64,000 bases of DNA from positions 28,868,669-28,932,668 of the forward strand of contig OX352762.1 in NCBI GenBank assembly GCA_947095585.1, written 5' to 3'. Source of the DNA: Nephrocerus scutellatus. Taxonomy: Eukaryota; Arthropoda; Insecta; Diptera; Pipunculidae. Shown piece by piece: positions 1 to 8,999 of the stretch. The notes under the pieces were generated by a model. It had not been told where the DNA came from, did no database searches, and saw only the letters and a program-made list of their open reading frames with translations. Within the stretch, counting starts at the first letter, position 1. Each line of letters starts with the position of its first letter. A program made the translations under genes and the position numbers.

Positions 1-602
1 GATTAATGTTCGGGACAATGAATTTAGGCACACTAAAACAGATATCATCCCGAACGAAGAGAAGTGATTCATTTCACAATGTAAAATTAACAAACCCTCG
101 AGATTGAGAATAGAAACGTAAGATTAGAATTCAAATAACTAAATAAAATTAAGAATAATAACGATAACAAGAATTTTTTTTAAACCAACCCCTCAATAGT
201 GAAACGTAACGGATTCGCTTGTATTACCAGGCCTTACAAACGAAAAAGTCATGCACAACTACTGATTTGATTAGTTTACAAAAATTCTGTTTTTCAAACT
301 ACAAAAAGTTAAATTTTATAAAATGTTGATAAAACTTGCTTCCTGAAGTTCAGTTGGTCCTTGTTGTCACTAACAACAATTCAGTTATTTGTTCTGTTTG
401 CACTGTTTGTTTCCCCGTTTTAAAGCATCACCAGATAAAGAAGAATAATCTTTCCAATGTCCTGAAAGTTGTCTTCCTTGAACAGTGACTTATCTCATAG
501 TACAGTCTTTAAAGGAGTTTCGCGAAAAAGGTGAATTTACAAGGAAAGATTCCGATGGTTCAATTTCCAATCAAATTTTTCCTTCCAAATTATTCCTTCT
601 TT
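1..602. other. Unassigned AT-rich sequence downstream of secreted-peptide exon
   Basis: No open frame, RNA gene or repeat was recognised. On the minus strand this lies downstream of the signal-peptide exon at 821-895, so later exons or a 3' UTR of that gene could be here, but no convincing coding exon was found. Confidence 0.3.
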
Positions 603-677
603 TAAATAAGAAAACCTGCTGTTTTGCTGGTTTTCAAATTCTAATTCCTTATTCCTCGACAAATAAAATATGCCTTA
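603..677 (+). repeat. Partial copy of short inverted-repeat element (MITE family A)
   Basis: It carries the family core AAACCTGCTGTTTTGCTGG and the terminal block AAATAAAATATGCC also found in the copies at 6872-7021, 14476-14621 and 15970-16075. The left end is missing or strongly diverged. It lies just downstream, on the minus strand, of the secreted-peptide exon. Confidence 0.55.
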
Positions 678-820
678 ACTAATGCAACGCCAAAGTTAAC
701 ATTACTCCATACAATATTCATATCAGTTCTAACATCTCGTGTGTCACATACTTTAACATTTGCTTTTTCGTTGCTAATTTGTATATTTTCAAAAATATAA
801 TTTACTTAATACACACTCAC

Positions 821-895
821 CTCATTGTTAACATTAAATGTCGGGGCAGCAACAACCAGGGTTACAGCAGTTGATAGAATTAAAAACAATTTCAT
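821..895 (-). CDS. First coding exon of a small secreted protein (signal peptide)
   Basis: Read on the minus strand from the ATG at 895, 25 codons begin MKLFLILSTAVTLVVAAP and continue TFNVNNE. This is a short basic n-region, a hydrophobic core and a plausible cleavage site after the Ala-Ala, i.e. a classical eukaryotic signal peptide. The last codon GAG is followed directly by GTGAGT, a near-consensus splice donor with phase 0. A TATA box and initiator lie at a suitable distance upstream, which makes a real gene more likely than a chance frame. I could not find the next exon. The first downstream acceptor-like site (about 760) would give only a further six codons, and without splicing the frame stops four codons after the donor. 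The product may be a very short peptide, a gene whose later exons lie outside the window, or a broken gene. The mature sequence was not recognised. Confidence 0.5.
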
Positions 896-970
896 ATTAA
901 ATATTTTAAAGACAAAGAACGCACTGTACAATCGACGGCCACGACTAACGCCAAAGGAAAGACCTTGTTT

Positions 971-1007
971 ACTGATTGGATACGAGCTCAGTCAAACGAC
1001 TTTTATA
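971..1007 (-). promoter_or_regulatory. Core promoter: TATA box and initiator
   Basis: On the minus strand TATAAAAG (1007-1000) is followed by TCAGT (975-971), matching the insect initiator TCAGT/TCAGTY. The predicted +1 A is at 973, so the TATA box starts near -34, within or just beyond the usual spacing. This gives a 5' UTR of about 78 nt before the ATG at 895. The order TATA, Inr, ATG, signal peptide, splice donor is mutually consistent. Confidence 0.55.
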
Positions 1008-1095
1008 AACAAATTAACAAATGAAAGAGCAAAACGCGCGGATATCATAAAAACATTTTGTATTTGCAGAAATGTGCTTTAGAATCACAAATGAC

Positions 1096-1552
1096 ATACT
1101 AAGCACACATAATTAAGCATCTCTTGCTTTGTTGTTTGTTATTTCTTCTTTGATGATTTTTTGATTGTGAAAAGATGCAATCCTAGATGTCATATGAATA
1201 TGATATGACATAAATCACCATGTACACCTGAACGTAAAAAGACTGTCGGTAAGGTCGTTCATCGAATATATATTCATATACACATTATAAATTTACATTT
1301 ATCTTTTTCAAACCTTATTTTTATCATTTATCATATAATTTTGTATCATCATTTAGCTTCAGTGATTATTTTGAATTTCCGTTCACTAACTAACTACTTA
1401 CGTATAAACTTCTTTTCCAATTTCCTGATTACAAGGCCCCTTTTTTCGGATTGTTAAAAGGCAAAAATATAAATTTTCTGCACAGAAGATCTCGAATAAA
1501 ATTGTATTCTTGTAGTTTTATTGATTGCAAGAAACAAGAATAAGTTCATTAC
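1096..1552. other. AT-rich intergenic stretch
   Basis: This holds low-complexity AT-rich sequence with a short near-palindrome (ATCCTAGATGTCATATGAATATGATATGACAT region, 1180-1210). No gene or recognised repeat was seen. Confidence 0.3.
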
Positions 1553-1695
1553 TAGGCTGCGGTCAAGAATTCAGCCGCTGCGCAGTTTATGCTGCACGTT
1601 GAACAAAAATTCAGCTTTGCAGCCAAAGCAGCGCAGCGTATCGGATAAAAATGCAGTAAAAAAAAACGAAAATGCAGTTTACGCAGCGATTGTAC
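1553..1695 (+). repeat. Dispersed repeat, 'gctgcggtcaag' family, copy 1
   Basis: The block beginning GGCTGCGGTCAAGAATTCAG and ending in GCAGTTTACGCAGC recurs at about 40028-40161 with moderate divergence. Both copies have GCTGCGCAGTTTATGCTGCA near the start and GCAGTTTACGCAGC near the end, i.e. inverted GC-rich sub-motifs. Family identity unknown. Confidence 0.55.
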
Positions 1696-1764
1696 TAAAT
1701 TGTTATTTTGGAAACGATTTCATATTCACGCATAAATCAGATATATTAGATTATATGAATTATA

Positions 1765-1925
1765 TGATAGTTATATGGAACGATTTGCCTGATTCTGTGT
1801 TTCCGCATTTTTATGATCTGCAGTCGTTTAAGACACGCGTGCATAGACATCTCATCTTTTCCTCTCCCTAATTTTCTAACGCCCACGCTGTGCTAAGCAT
1901 TATAAGGGCGCAAACCCCTTTAGCG
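1765..1925 (+). pseudogene. 3' end relic of a non-LTR retrotransposon (RT C-terminus)
   Basis: The frame to about 1871 encodes VIWNDLPDSVFPHFYDLQ followed by SFKTRVHRHL. The W-N-x-L-P ... L-Q-x-F-K-x-R-V-H-R pattern is typical of the C-terminal end of insect LINE reverse transcriptases. A related, more decayed stretch occurs at about 3820-3900. The clade cannot be fixed from this tail alone. Confidence 0.45.
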
Positions 1926-2012
1926 TGTATACATTATAAAAATAAAAAAAAATGATTATATGAATTTTCCTATATTGTTTTTTTACAGACTACGCGTGAT
2001 TAGTGTCAAACT

Positions 2013-2260
2013 GTCATGGCATTTTTATTCAGTATTGTTTGCCATTTTATCATTCAGCATTATTACGAAGCCGAAACAATGCACTTATTGAGAAATCATT
2101 TTGGCGAGCGGTTTGTTTCACGCTTCAGGCCGGTGAGTTGGCTACCTAGATCGTGTGATACCACAGCTCCAGACGTTGTTCTTTGGGGCTACTTATGTAA
2201 AGTCCAAGGTCCGCGTGGATAAACCAGCTACACGTTTTTTTGACACTTTTGCTATGTCCT
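2013..2260 (+). pseudogene. Internally deleted mariner transposase relic
   Basis: The segment starts with a mariner-type leader (GGCATTTTTATTCAGTATTG, cf. the MITE at 37781) and runs, after missing the central catalytic region, into a transposase C-terminal part: HFGERFVSRF...VSWLPRSCDTTAPDVVLWGY, then VDKPAT in a second frame. P-R-S-C-D-x-T-x-x-D-x-x-x-W-G-Y is the conserved third-catalytic-Asp region of mariner (DD-D type) transposases. A frameshift after WGY and the large internal deletion make this a non-functional copy. Confidence 0.6.
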
Positions 2261-2420
2261 TCTTACGTGACATCCCTCGATTCTATTCTTGTTTTAAAAT
2301 ATTAAAAAAAAAAGCTCAACGCAAGTGTTTCTTTTTCACTCCCTAATAAAATATACGTATAGAAATAAGTTCATATTGTTACAAAAATTTAAATAGAAAT
2401 CGTATCGCACTGAACACACT

Positions 2421-2596
2421 TTTATATAAGAATAGCCATTGAATTGAATTATATTGGAATTAAGAAATTACCAAAAACCATTGCATTCAATTAGACTCAG
2501 TAATATCGTTTATATAAGAATAAGCATTGAATTGAATAATATAAGAATTAAGAAATGGCCAAAAACCTTTGCATTCAATTAGGCTCAGAAATATTG
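2421..2596 (+). repeat. Tandem duplication, 88-bp unit x2
   Basis: Units 2421-2508 and 2509-2596 both begin TTTATATAAGAATA and share GCATTGAATTGAAT, CCAAAAACC and GCATTCAATTAG in register, with scattered substitutions. Confidence 0.7.
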
Positions 2597-2939
2597 TTTA
2601 TAAAATTGTGTAATTATAACAGTTATACGTGTGGAACTAGTTAATAAAATTGTGTATAGAAGATTATACCAATATGTTTTAGCACGTTGTGGTTCAAGTA
2701 TAATAGAGAACCTTCTCGAAAATGTTGATTAGGTTTATATAAAACAATTTTATCGCAGTTATTTATTATTTGAAATTCAACTGGACTACTTGAAAAGTTG
2801 AAAGGTGCGTAGACCTACCGCCTATGTAAATAATAATGTTATAAGTGAATAATAAGTAATCACCTGAGTAAATTTGTGAACTTTTGCTTTTTTAAATTTT
2901 TTATTTAACTTGTGTTTTTTGTCTGTATTTTCGACCAGT
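2597..2939. other. AT-rich unassigned sequence
   Basis: No gene or repeat recognised. Confidence 0.3.
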
Positions 2940-3175
2940 TTGAGGTTCTTTTTAACCACCTTCAACACGACCTAGAGAGCTGAAATTTTGTGAGTATCTA
3001 AGTCCAAATAAGCATTTTTTATATTCCGAGTATGGCGCGTGTCGCGTGTGATGGGTTGACATTTTTTTTTTTACTTCTTTGAGGTCCTTTTTAACCAACT
3101 TGCACACGACCTGAGAGAGCTGAGTGTCTAAGTACAAAATATCATTTTTTATATTCCACGTATGACGCCCCGACC
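2940..3175 (+). repeat. Tandem duplication, about 139-bp unit x2
   Basis: Two diverged units starting near 2940 and 3079 share TTTTTAACCA, CACGACCT, AGAGCTGA, GTGTCTAAGT/GTATCTAAGT and TTTTTTATATTCC in the same order. A third fragment of the same unit (CACGACCTAGAGAACTAAAA) occurs at 4990-5035. The first unit contains GGCGCGTGTCGCGTGTGATG, which resembles the satellite monomer at 41.7-43.3 kb. Confidence 0.6.
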
Positions 3176-4984
3176 TCAAAAACAGATATTTTGGCGAGTA
3201 TTACCAAATAATTAAACTTATTGCCAAGGGAATACTCCCTGAATGACTTGCGCCACGGCAATAAGGTGGGCTAAGCCCTTTATTAAAATTAAGAATTAAA
3301 TCGGAGAAATGTGATTTACAATATATCACATTCCTCACGTTTGTAGCCGGTTTCAAATTATTTTCTCGCAATTCTCTCTGATTCATTGCAATACGGAAAA
3401 ACGATCTCGAAACTAAAACGACGCGAGTCCAAATGCTTTAATGAATGGATGAAGGTCAAGGAAAACTACAAAAAACCTTGACCAAGAAAATATTACAAAA
3501 AAAATAACGTACGTCAGCCTTCAAAATTCTTGGAACCTCCATTGAAAAAAGGCTACACTCTGTTTTTCATATAAGTTCAAGCTTTCTGCACGTCCCTCTT
3601 CTTCGCAAGTATGTTAATCCAAGTAAATAAAATGTATTTCATAATAGCGTTGACCGTTGAATTTGAAGCTTCCAAAAATGGTTTATTCTGTCCCTTAATT
3701 GTGAAAAGTGTGCAAAAGAAATACTTAGGTGCATCCCACCCACCCACTAACCAATTAGCAATGCTCGTGCCACAACTCGAGCCAATTAGAGATTTCTTCT
3801 TTAGCCGCACAATAATAACGTGGAATCAATTCCGGATTCTGTGTTTCCGCCTCTATATTATCTGCACGCATCTTCCTTAATTCCTAAATTTTGTAATCTA
3901 ATGAGTGATGACCACGTTGAGCTTAGCACTAAACTGGTATAAGTACCTTGACCTTGATCGTGTGTATATTATAGATACAAAAAACAAGATCGTATATGAA
4001 AACATAACTGCTAAAACACAATGTTCGCTACAGGAGCCGTTGTGGTATCAGCTGTCAAATATTGAAACAAATGCAAATTTCATGGAGAATTTAGACTACA
4101 GCCGGGCGAGAAAAAATGAGCGGCCCGACTATAGTTAAATTCAAATTGTGGCTAGCCATACGGCTCAAGTGTAAATCCACTTTTACTTTTATTAGCCAAC
4201 GCAGGGCCCGTGATTGACAGCTAGCATACATCCTCTAAAATTAATTATTGCGAAATCTTAGTCATACCTCCAACAAAAACATAAAACTCAAAGAAAAGGA
4301 GTGGGAAAATATTTCCAAAGAGTTGTGTTTACCAAATTTGTATCGTTTCTTACTCTGCATTTTTATTGTGAACTAATTTTATGACATCCGTACCATATTT
4401 GTTACAGTATCATTGTGGCTACCGCAGCGGCAACGACTACAGTTTCGTCAGACAATAAACCGTTAACTTGTAAAAATCAACGCACGACCCGTGCTTGCCC
4501 GCTGGCAAAATGCGTTAAAATGGTTTTCATAAACACAATTTTAATAAAGTTGACATTTGGAATGAAACACTCATATGTTTACGACATCGAAGACAACTTT
4601 TTAGTGTGAGTTGTGGGTATGCGACCTCAAGTGACAGCACAGGGGCTACCGTGGGCGGTTTAGTAAAATACTTTGTTAAAAAGTAAATGTACTTTGGTAG
4701 TGCGTTAAACAAATTAAAGTAATAAATGTGGTTATTTCGGGACCATCTTTTATTAATGCAGAATTCGAAATGACTAAAAAGTGTCATATGTCGTATGGTG
4801 TATGTGCACATGCGTTGTTTTCTTTCTATTCTATTGTAAGATATATCGAACAACATCGATTAATTAAGCAGTTTGCAATAGGTTTCTGAGAATGCAGCAG
4901 CGTTCGAGCGTAGGCGCAGGCTGCAGGAAGACTCGGACGCTTTGCCTGATCGCTTAGATGTGCGGGTGCGCACTTCTATTCCTT
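3176..4984. other. Long stretch without a confident gene
   Basis: A second LINE tail relic is visible near 3815-3880 (WNQFRILCF..., cf. the tail at 1765). The rest has only short uninterrupted frames with no recognisable domain. No RNA gene was seen. Confidence 0.35.
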
Positions 4985-5049
4985 TGTAACCACCTTTCAC
5001 ACGACCTAGAGAACTAAAATTTTGTGAGTAGCTCAGTGTCATGGGCCAT

Positions 5050-5610
5050 TTCTAAGATCTCAATCTAAGTTTAATTGATCTAGGATCAATTTTTAACCCA
5101 CTTCTCTGTGTGGTGATTTGGAGATACACACGCCACCCTTATTTCAAAATTAACCCGATTTTATACAAACTTTGCACACATGTGCATCTCCGATAACAAC
5201 ACTTTCTGCAAAGAATTTTAAGTGATCGGACTACAGGGCTAGTCTAGTTTTAAATTAATTAAGGTTAATTCTCTATATTAACTTCGCGTGCCCGTGGCTG
5301 GCTGGCCAAATTTTCTGATCAATTTTTAACCCACTTCCCAAAAGCCCACTTCCCAAAGCCCGATTTTATTGCAAACATGTATATTTCCGGTGACAATACT
5401 TTCTATTAAAATTTGGGGCCCTTCGGACCTCGGAATCGGGGGGCGCCCATAAAATTTTTTTTACAAAATTTACCCGATTTTCTTAAAATTTTATACAAAT
5501 GTGTATCTCCGAAGGAAAACACTTTTTGTAAAAAATTTGGAGAGGCTCCGGGGTCGTGGGGCCCATACAAATTTTTTAAAAAAATTAACCCGAATTTTTT
5601 AAAATTGTAT
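5050..5610 (+). repeat. Array of ~120-bp 'tgtatctccgatgg' units (repeat family C)
   Basis: Successive diverged units carry, in order, a run like AAATTAACCCGATTTT, ACAAATGTGTATCTCCG, CACTTTTTGTAAAA and GGGGCCCATACAAATTTT, with a period near 110-130 bp. At 5271 the array contains the terminus CTCTATATTAACTTCGCGTG followed by GGCTGGCTGG, which recurs at 46859 and, inverted, at about 15865 and 44045. Other arrays lie at 5830-6190, 15530-15865, 41396-41560, 43726-44045, 46859-47480 and 58890-59470. This looks like a non-autonomous element with variable internal tandem units; the class is uncertain (Helitron-like is possible). Confidence 0.6.
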
Positions 5611-5611
5611 T

Positions 5612-5829
5612 GTGGGCGTCGTGGCTCAGTGGAAGTGCCAAAAGTATTTTTTACGGTGTCCCACCTCTCGCGAATGGGTGACAAACGTTCCGAGAGTAAT
5701 ACCTTGTCACGGAAAGCTTCTCAATTCGCCTTTCGGATCCGGCCTTAAATTGTAGGTCCCTTCCATTTGTGTCCAAAAATTAACATGCGCAGCACAAATG
5801 GTCGCGAGAAGTTATGCCTTGGACCGCCG
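5612..5829 (+). repeat. tRNA-derived SINE, copy 1 (B box deleted)
   Basis: The head GGGCGTCGTGGCTCAGTGG contains a pol III A box (TGGCTCAGTGG, 5622-5632). The body AAAAGTATTTTTTACGGTG, CCACCTCTCGCGAA, CCGAGAGTAATA, GGAAAGCTTCTCAATTCGCC and TAGGTCCC matches in order the minus-strand copy at 46150-46426. Relative to that copy about 45 bp are missing directly after the A box, and these include the B box, so this copy could not drive its own pol III transcription. Confidence 0.65.
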
Positions 5830-6190
5830 GGCCCTGAGGTCGTAGGGCCCCATACAAATTTAAAATAAAAACTAACCCGATTTTGGTAAAATTTTATACA
5901 AATGTGTATCTCCGATGGACAAAACTTTTTGGACATTTTTTGAGCGAATGGGCCCTGAGGCTCGAGGGTGCCCGTATAAAATTAAAATTTTTAAAAATTA
6001 GCCCGGTTTTTGTAAACATTTTTGAGTTTTTGAATTGAATTTTTTTTCCATACAAATTTTTTTTACACATGTGTATCTCAGATGAGAATAGTTTTTGAAA
6101 AAAAATTGAAGTGAAGGGAGCTCTAATATTAATTTTTTCCAAATTAACTCTTTTCAAACTTTGCACAGATATGTATCCCCTTTTAGAGAA
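5830..6190 (+). repeat. Family C array (~120-bp units), continued
   Basis: Units with GTGTATCTCCGATGG, AAAACTTTTT and GGGCCCTGAGG resume immediately after the SINE, suggesting the SINE inserted into an existing array. The last unit is degraded (ATGTATCCCC at about 6170). Confidence 0.6.
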
Positions 6191-6199
6191 TTTACATGA

Positions 6200-6871
6200 A
6201 AAATTTTAATTTTTATGGGTTGTTTTATTTTGTTTTATTAGATACAGTGAAAGATTTTTCATACCAGTTTATATTTTTTTATTATTCATAATCGTAGTGG
6301 TAAATAAAAAAATAATTTTTTTGTTAGATATTACCAAATAGTAATGTTATTTATTGAAAGTAGTGCAAGCCTATGTTTAAGTTTGGAGAAGCAGTTCGAA
6401 ATCGGAAAGTTTAAAAATTATCGTTGCAAGGCCATTTTTCACAGTTTTATCTTAGAATGTTAAGCTATTAGGCATGAGATAACGCAAAGCTCGTACAAGC
6501 ACACAGCTTATTAAATTTAAACAAGTGCAGACATATGTACATACGGTATATTGCAAGAGGGATTATCAAATAATGAACAACATTTTAAAATTGCTTTTTT
6601 ATGGCCTTCGGCCTTGTTATTGTGTTTACCATTCAAATAAATTTATTCGAAACAATATACTTATGTACATACTAAAACGTTATATTTAAATGCATGCGGT
6701 AATTTTGAAGATTATAAATTATCTAGATGTGAAAACGTAATAATCCAGTTTCGAAATAAATCTTAAAAATGCACGATAAGAGAACTCTCACAATGGAAAA
6801 CCTAAAGACTTAAACCTTAAAATACATAGCTCGCACAATGAATACATAAAGATTTAAATTGTTGTGACAAC
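6200..6871. other. AT-rich intergenic sequence
   Basis: No open frame, RNA gene or repeat family recognised. Confidence 0.3.
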
Positions 6872-7021
6872 AGCTGTATTTTAATTGCCGAGGAATAAGG
6901 AATTACAACAACAATTGCACTATCTATATCCTTTTTGGAATAAGCAAAACCTGCTGTTTTGCTGGTTTTGTCTGGTTTTGACATTCGAATTCCTTATTCG
7001 GATTCCAAATAAAATACAGCT
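6872..7021 (+). repeat. MITE family A, complete copy (150 bp)
   Basis: The ends are inverted: AGCTGTATTTTAATTG on the left and the reverse complement AGCTGTATTTTATTTGG on the right, with AATAAGGAATT also inverted further in. The core AAACCTGCTGTTTTGCTGG is shared with 14476-14621, 15970-16075 and 603-677. No convincing target-site duplication flanks it. The small size and lack of coding capacity make it a non-autonomous DNA element; the parent superfamily is unknown. Confidence 0.7.
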
Positions 7022-7310
7022 AACATAGTTTTAAATTGTGATAAACTTCATTGTTGTTATTTTATATCTGTTTCAAAATGTTGCGAACTTCATTCTGTAT
7101 TTCTTACGAAAAAGTTAAAAGATAATAAAATCGATAGGCCACATGACCAAAATGCTGACGATTGAAGAAGATTGATATGCAACATCTACCAAATTAGTCC
7201 AATTAATAATTACAATACAAAAATCCAACTTCTATTAAAAAATAATAAATTCTTAATTTCAGACTTTTTGTTAATTGTAAGTAAAATTAAACAAAAATAT
7301 ATTTATAAGC

Positions 7311-8263
7311 GGATTGTTGATGAGTCGAAACAGACACTGCAATGTTGAAGAACGTCGAATCGTCCTCAGACTAAGAGAGCAAGGAAAAATCCTAAAATTC
7401 ATTGCCGAGTCACTAGGCAAGTCTGTGAATTTCGTCGCACAGACTTTAAAACAACAACCTGTAACGGAAACAAGAGGACGACCAAGGAAAACTGGCTCAA
7501 CCACAGACAATCAAATATCAAAAAGAGACCCATTCAAATTTTCAAAGGCCATTGCGGCTTCAATTCGTAATGTAATCAGTTCCCCAACTGTAAGAAGAAG
7601 GTAACAGGATAGTAAATTACAGGGCAGAATCGCAAGAAAAGCAGTTTGCGAAAAATTTAAGAAGCTACACAAATTAAAATTTTCAAAACATTTTATGGAG
7701 CGATGAAACCAAAATTAATCTCTTCAGCTCTTATTGCGGAAGGAATGTTCGTAGACCCAAACTAAAGGAATTTCACCCTCATTATACAAAAAAAAAACGG
7801 TAAAAGATGAAAGTGGAACTGTCATGGTGTGGGGCAGATTTTCTTGGTTTGATTGTTTTGATTCAAGATATCATGAGTCATGACAAAAGAAATTTATCGT
7901 GATATCGACAATATGCCGTTAAGATGACACTTCCAACAGGACAATGATCACAAGCATTCGTTAAAACTGGTAAGTGGTTGGTTAAGGGAACACCAGGTTT
8001 CTGTGTTGCCATGGCCTTCGCAGTCCCCCGATCTCAATCCTATTAAAAATTTGTGGGCGGAACTAAAAAAAGTCATTGGCAACGGAAACTTTCCACAACA
8101 AAGCGGACCTTTGGGCGGCGATCAAGAGCACTGGAAGGCTATTCCTGTTGAAAAATGTCAGAAATTAATAGCCTCAATGCCCAAGCGGATTGGAGCAGTC
8201 ATATCAAACAGGGTGGTTATTTTGGCTACTAATTTACTGTTGTATTCAAATAATTTATTTTAG
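7311..8263 (+). pseudogene. Tc1-like transposase, decayed
   Basis: Three frames together give a Tc1/mariner transposase. The N-terminal helix-turn-helix part (CNVEERRIVLRLREQGK... then GRPRK, a minor-groove GRPR motif) is followed by SDETKINLF (first catalytic Asp), QQDNDHKHS (second Asp) and WPSQSPDLNPIKNLWAELKK (third acidic residue, Glu). The order and the DDE triad are those of Tc1-type rather than mariner-type enzymes. Stops and frameshifts separate the parts: an in-frame stop follows at about 7604, and the middle is scrambled near 7690-7900. The element is inactive. Terminal inverted repeats were not located with confidence. Confidence 0.75.
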
Positions 8264-8565
8264 TTGCGCAGACCTCGAAAACCGCCATCTTGTTTGGAGG
8301 AGACGCTTCCTCTTTGAGGTAAGGGCTTTAAAAGTTTGAGTTTTTTTTTAATTCATATTTTTCAGTGGTTTGAAGGAAGTTTGGGCGTTAATTGGTATCT
8401 TCTGAAAGCCCTTATTGCGCAGACCTCGAAAACCGCCATCTTGTTTGGAGGAGACGCTTCCACTTTGAGGTAAGGGCTTTAAAAGTTTAAGTTTTTTTTT
8501 TTAATTCATATTTTTCAGTGGTTTGAAGGAAGTTTGGGCGTTAATTGGTATCATATGAAGGATAA
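8264..8565 (+). repeat. 151-bp tandem duplication with intron-like signals
   Basis: Units 8264-8414 and 8415-8565 are nearly identical, both starting TTGCGCAGACCTCGAAAACC. Each contains TTTGAG|GTAAGG and about 50 nt later TTTTTCAG|TGG, which look like a fly splice donor and acceptor. Removing that segment leaves an uninterrupted frame in each unit (AQTSKTAILFGGDAS.. joined to ..SGLKEVWALIGI), ending at a stop. No homologue was recognised. Confidence 0.7.
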
Positions 8566-8990
8566 TAAAAATATTGTCCATTTAAAAAAAAATAGTGCCA
8601 ATCAAAACTACCTCAGAATATTTAGAATCAAAAAACTGGGTTTTCCGTAAAAATTGATCAGTTGGCGTGTTTGAATGTGGGTTTTTCCATACAGCCATAC
8701 TATTTTAATGCGTTTGTCCCAATTATCATTGAAGGTGGATCACACATGATTGAGTTTTTTCATAAAATAAATAGTTGATGGTGATTTAGAAATGAATTTT
8801 TCATTTTAAAGACGTGCATGAAAATTATAGACACAGTGAGCTCAATTAAACTATTTTTAGATAGGAATTTTTCCTTTTAAAAAGCATTTTTGAAAATTAT
8901 GGACACTGTAAAATACAGTGCGTTCAATTAATTTATATTTAGATAAGAGTTTTTCCTTTTCAAAAACTGCATCATGGTAATTTGGCGGTC
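8566..8990. other. AT-rich sequence with a diverged ~80-bp duplication
   Basis: At about 8800-8960 two diverged blocks share GAAAATTATRGACAC, CAATTAA and TTTTTAGATA..TTTTTCCTTTT in order. Nothing else recognised. Confidence 0.4.
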
Positions 8991-8999
8991 AGCCATCAG

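Noticed and set aside
5413..5748. 111-codon plus-strand frame as a gene
   Set aside because: It crosses from a family C array into a SINE, and the hydrophobic F/K-rich content comes from A/T runs of the repeats.
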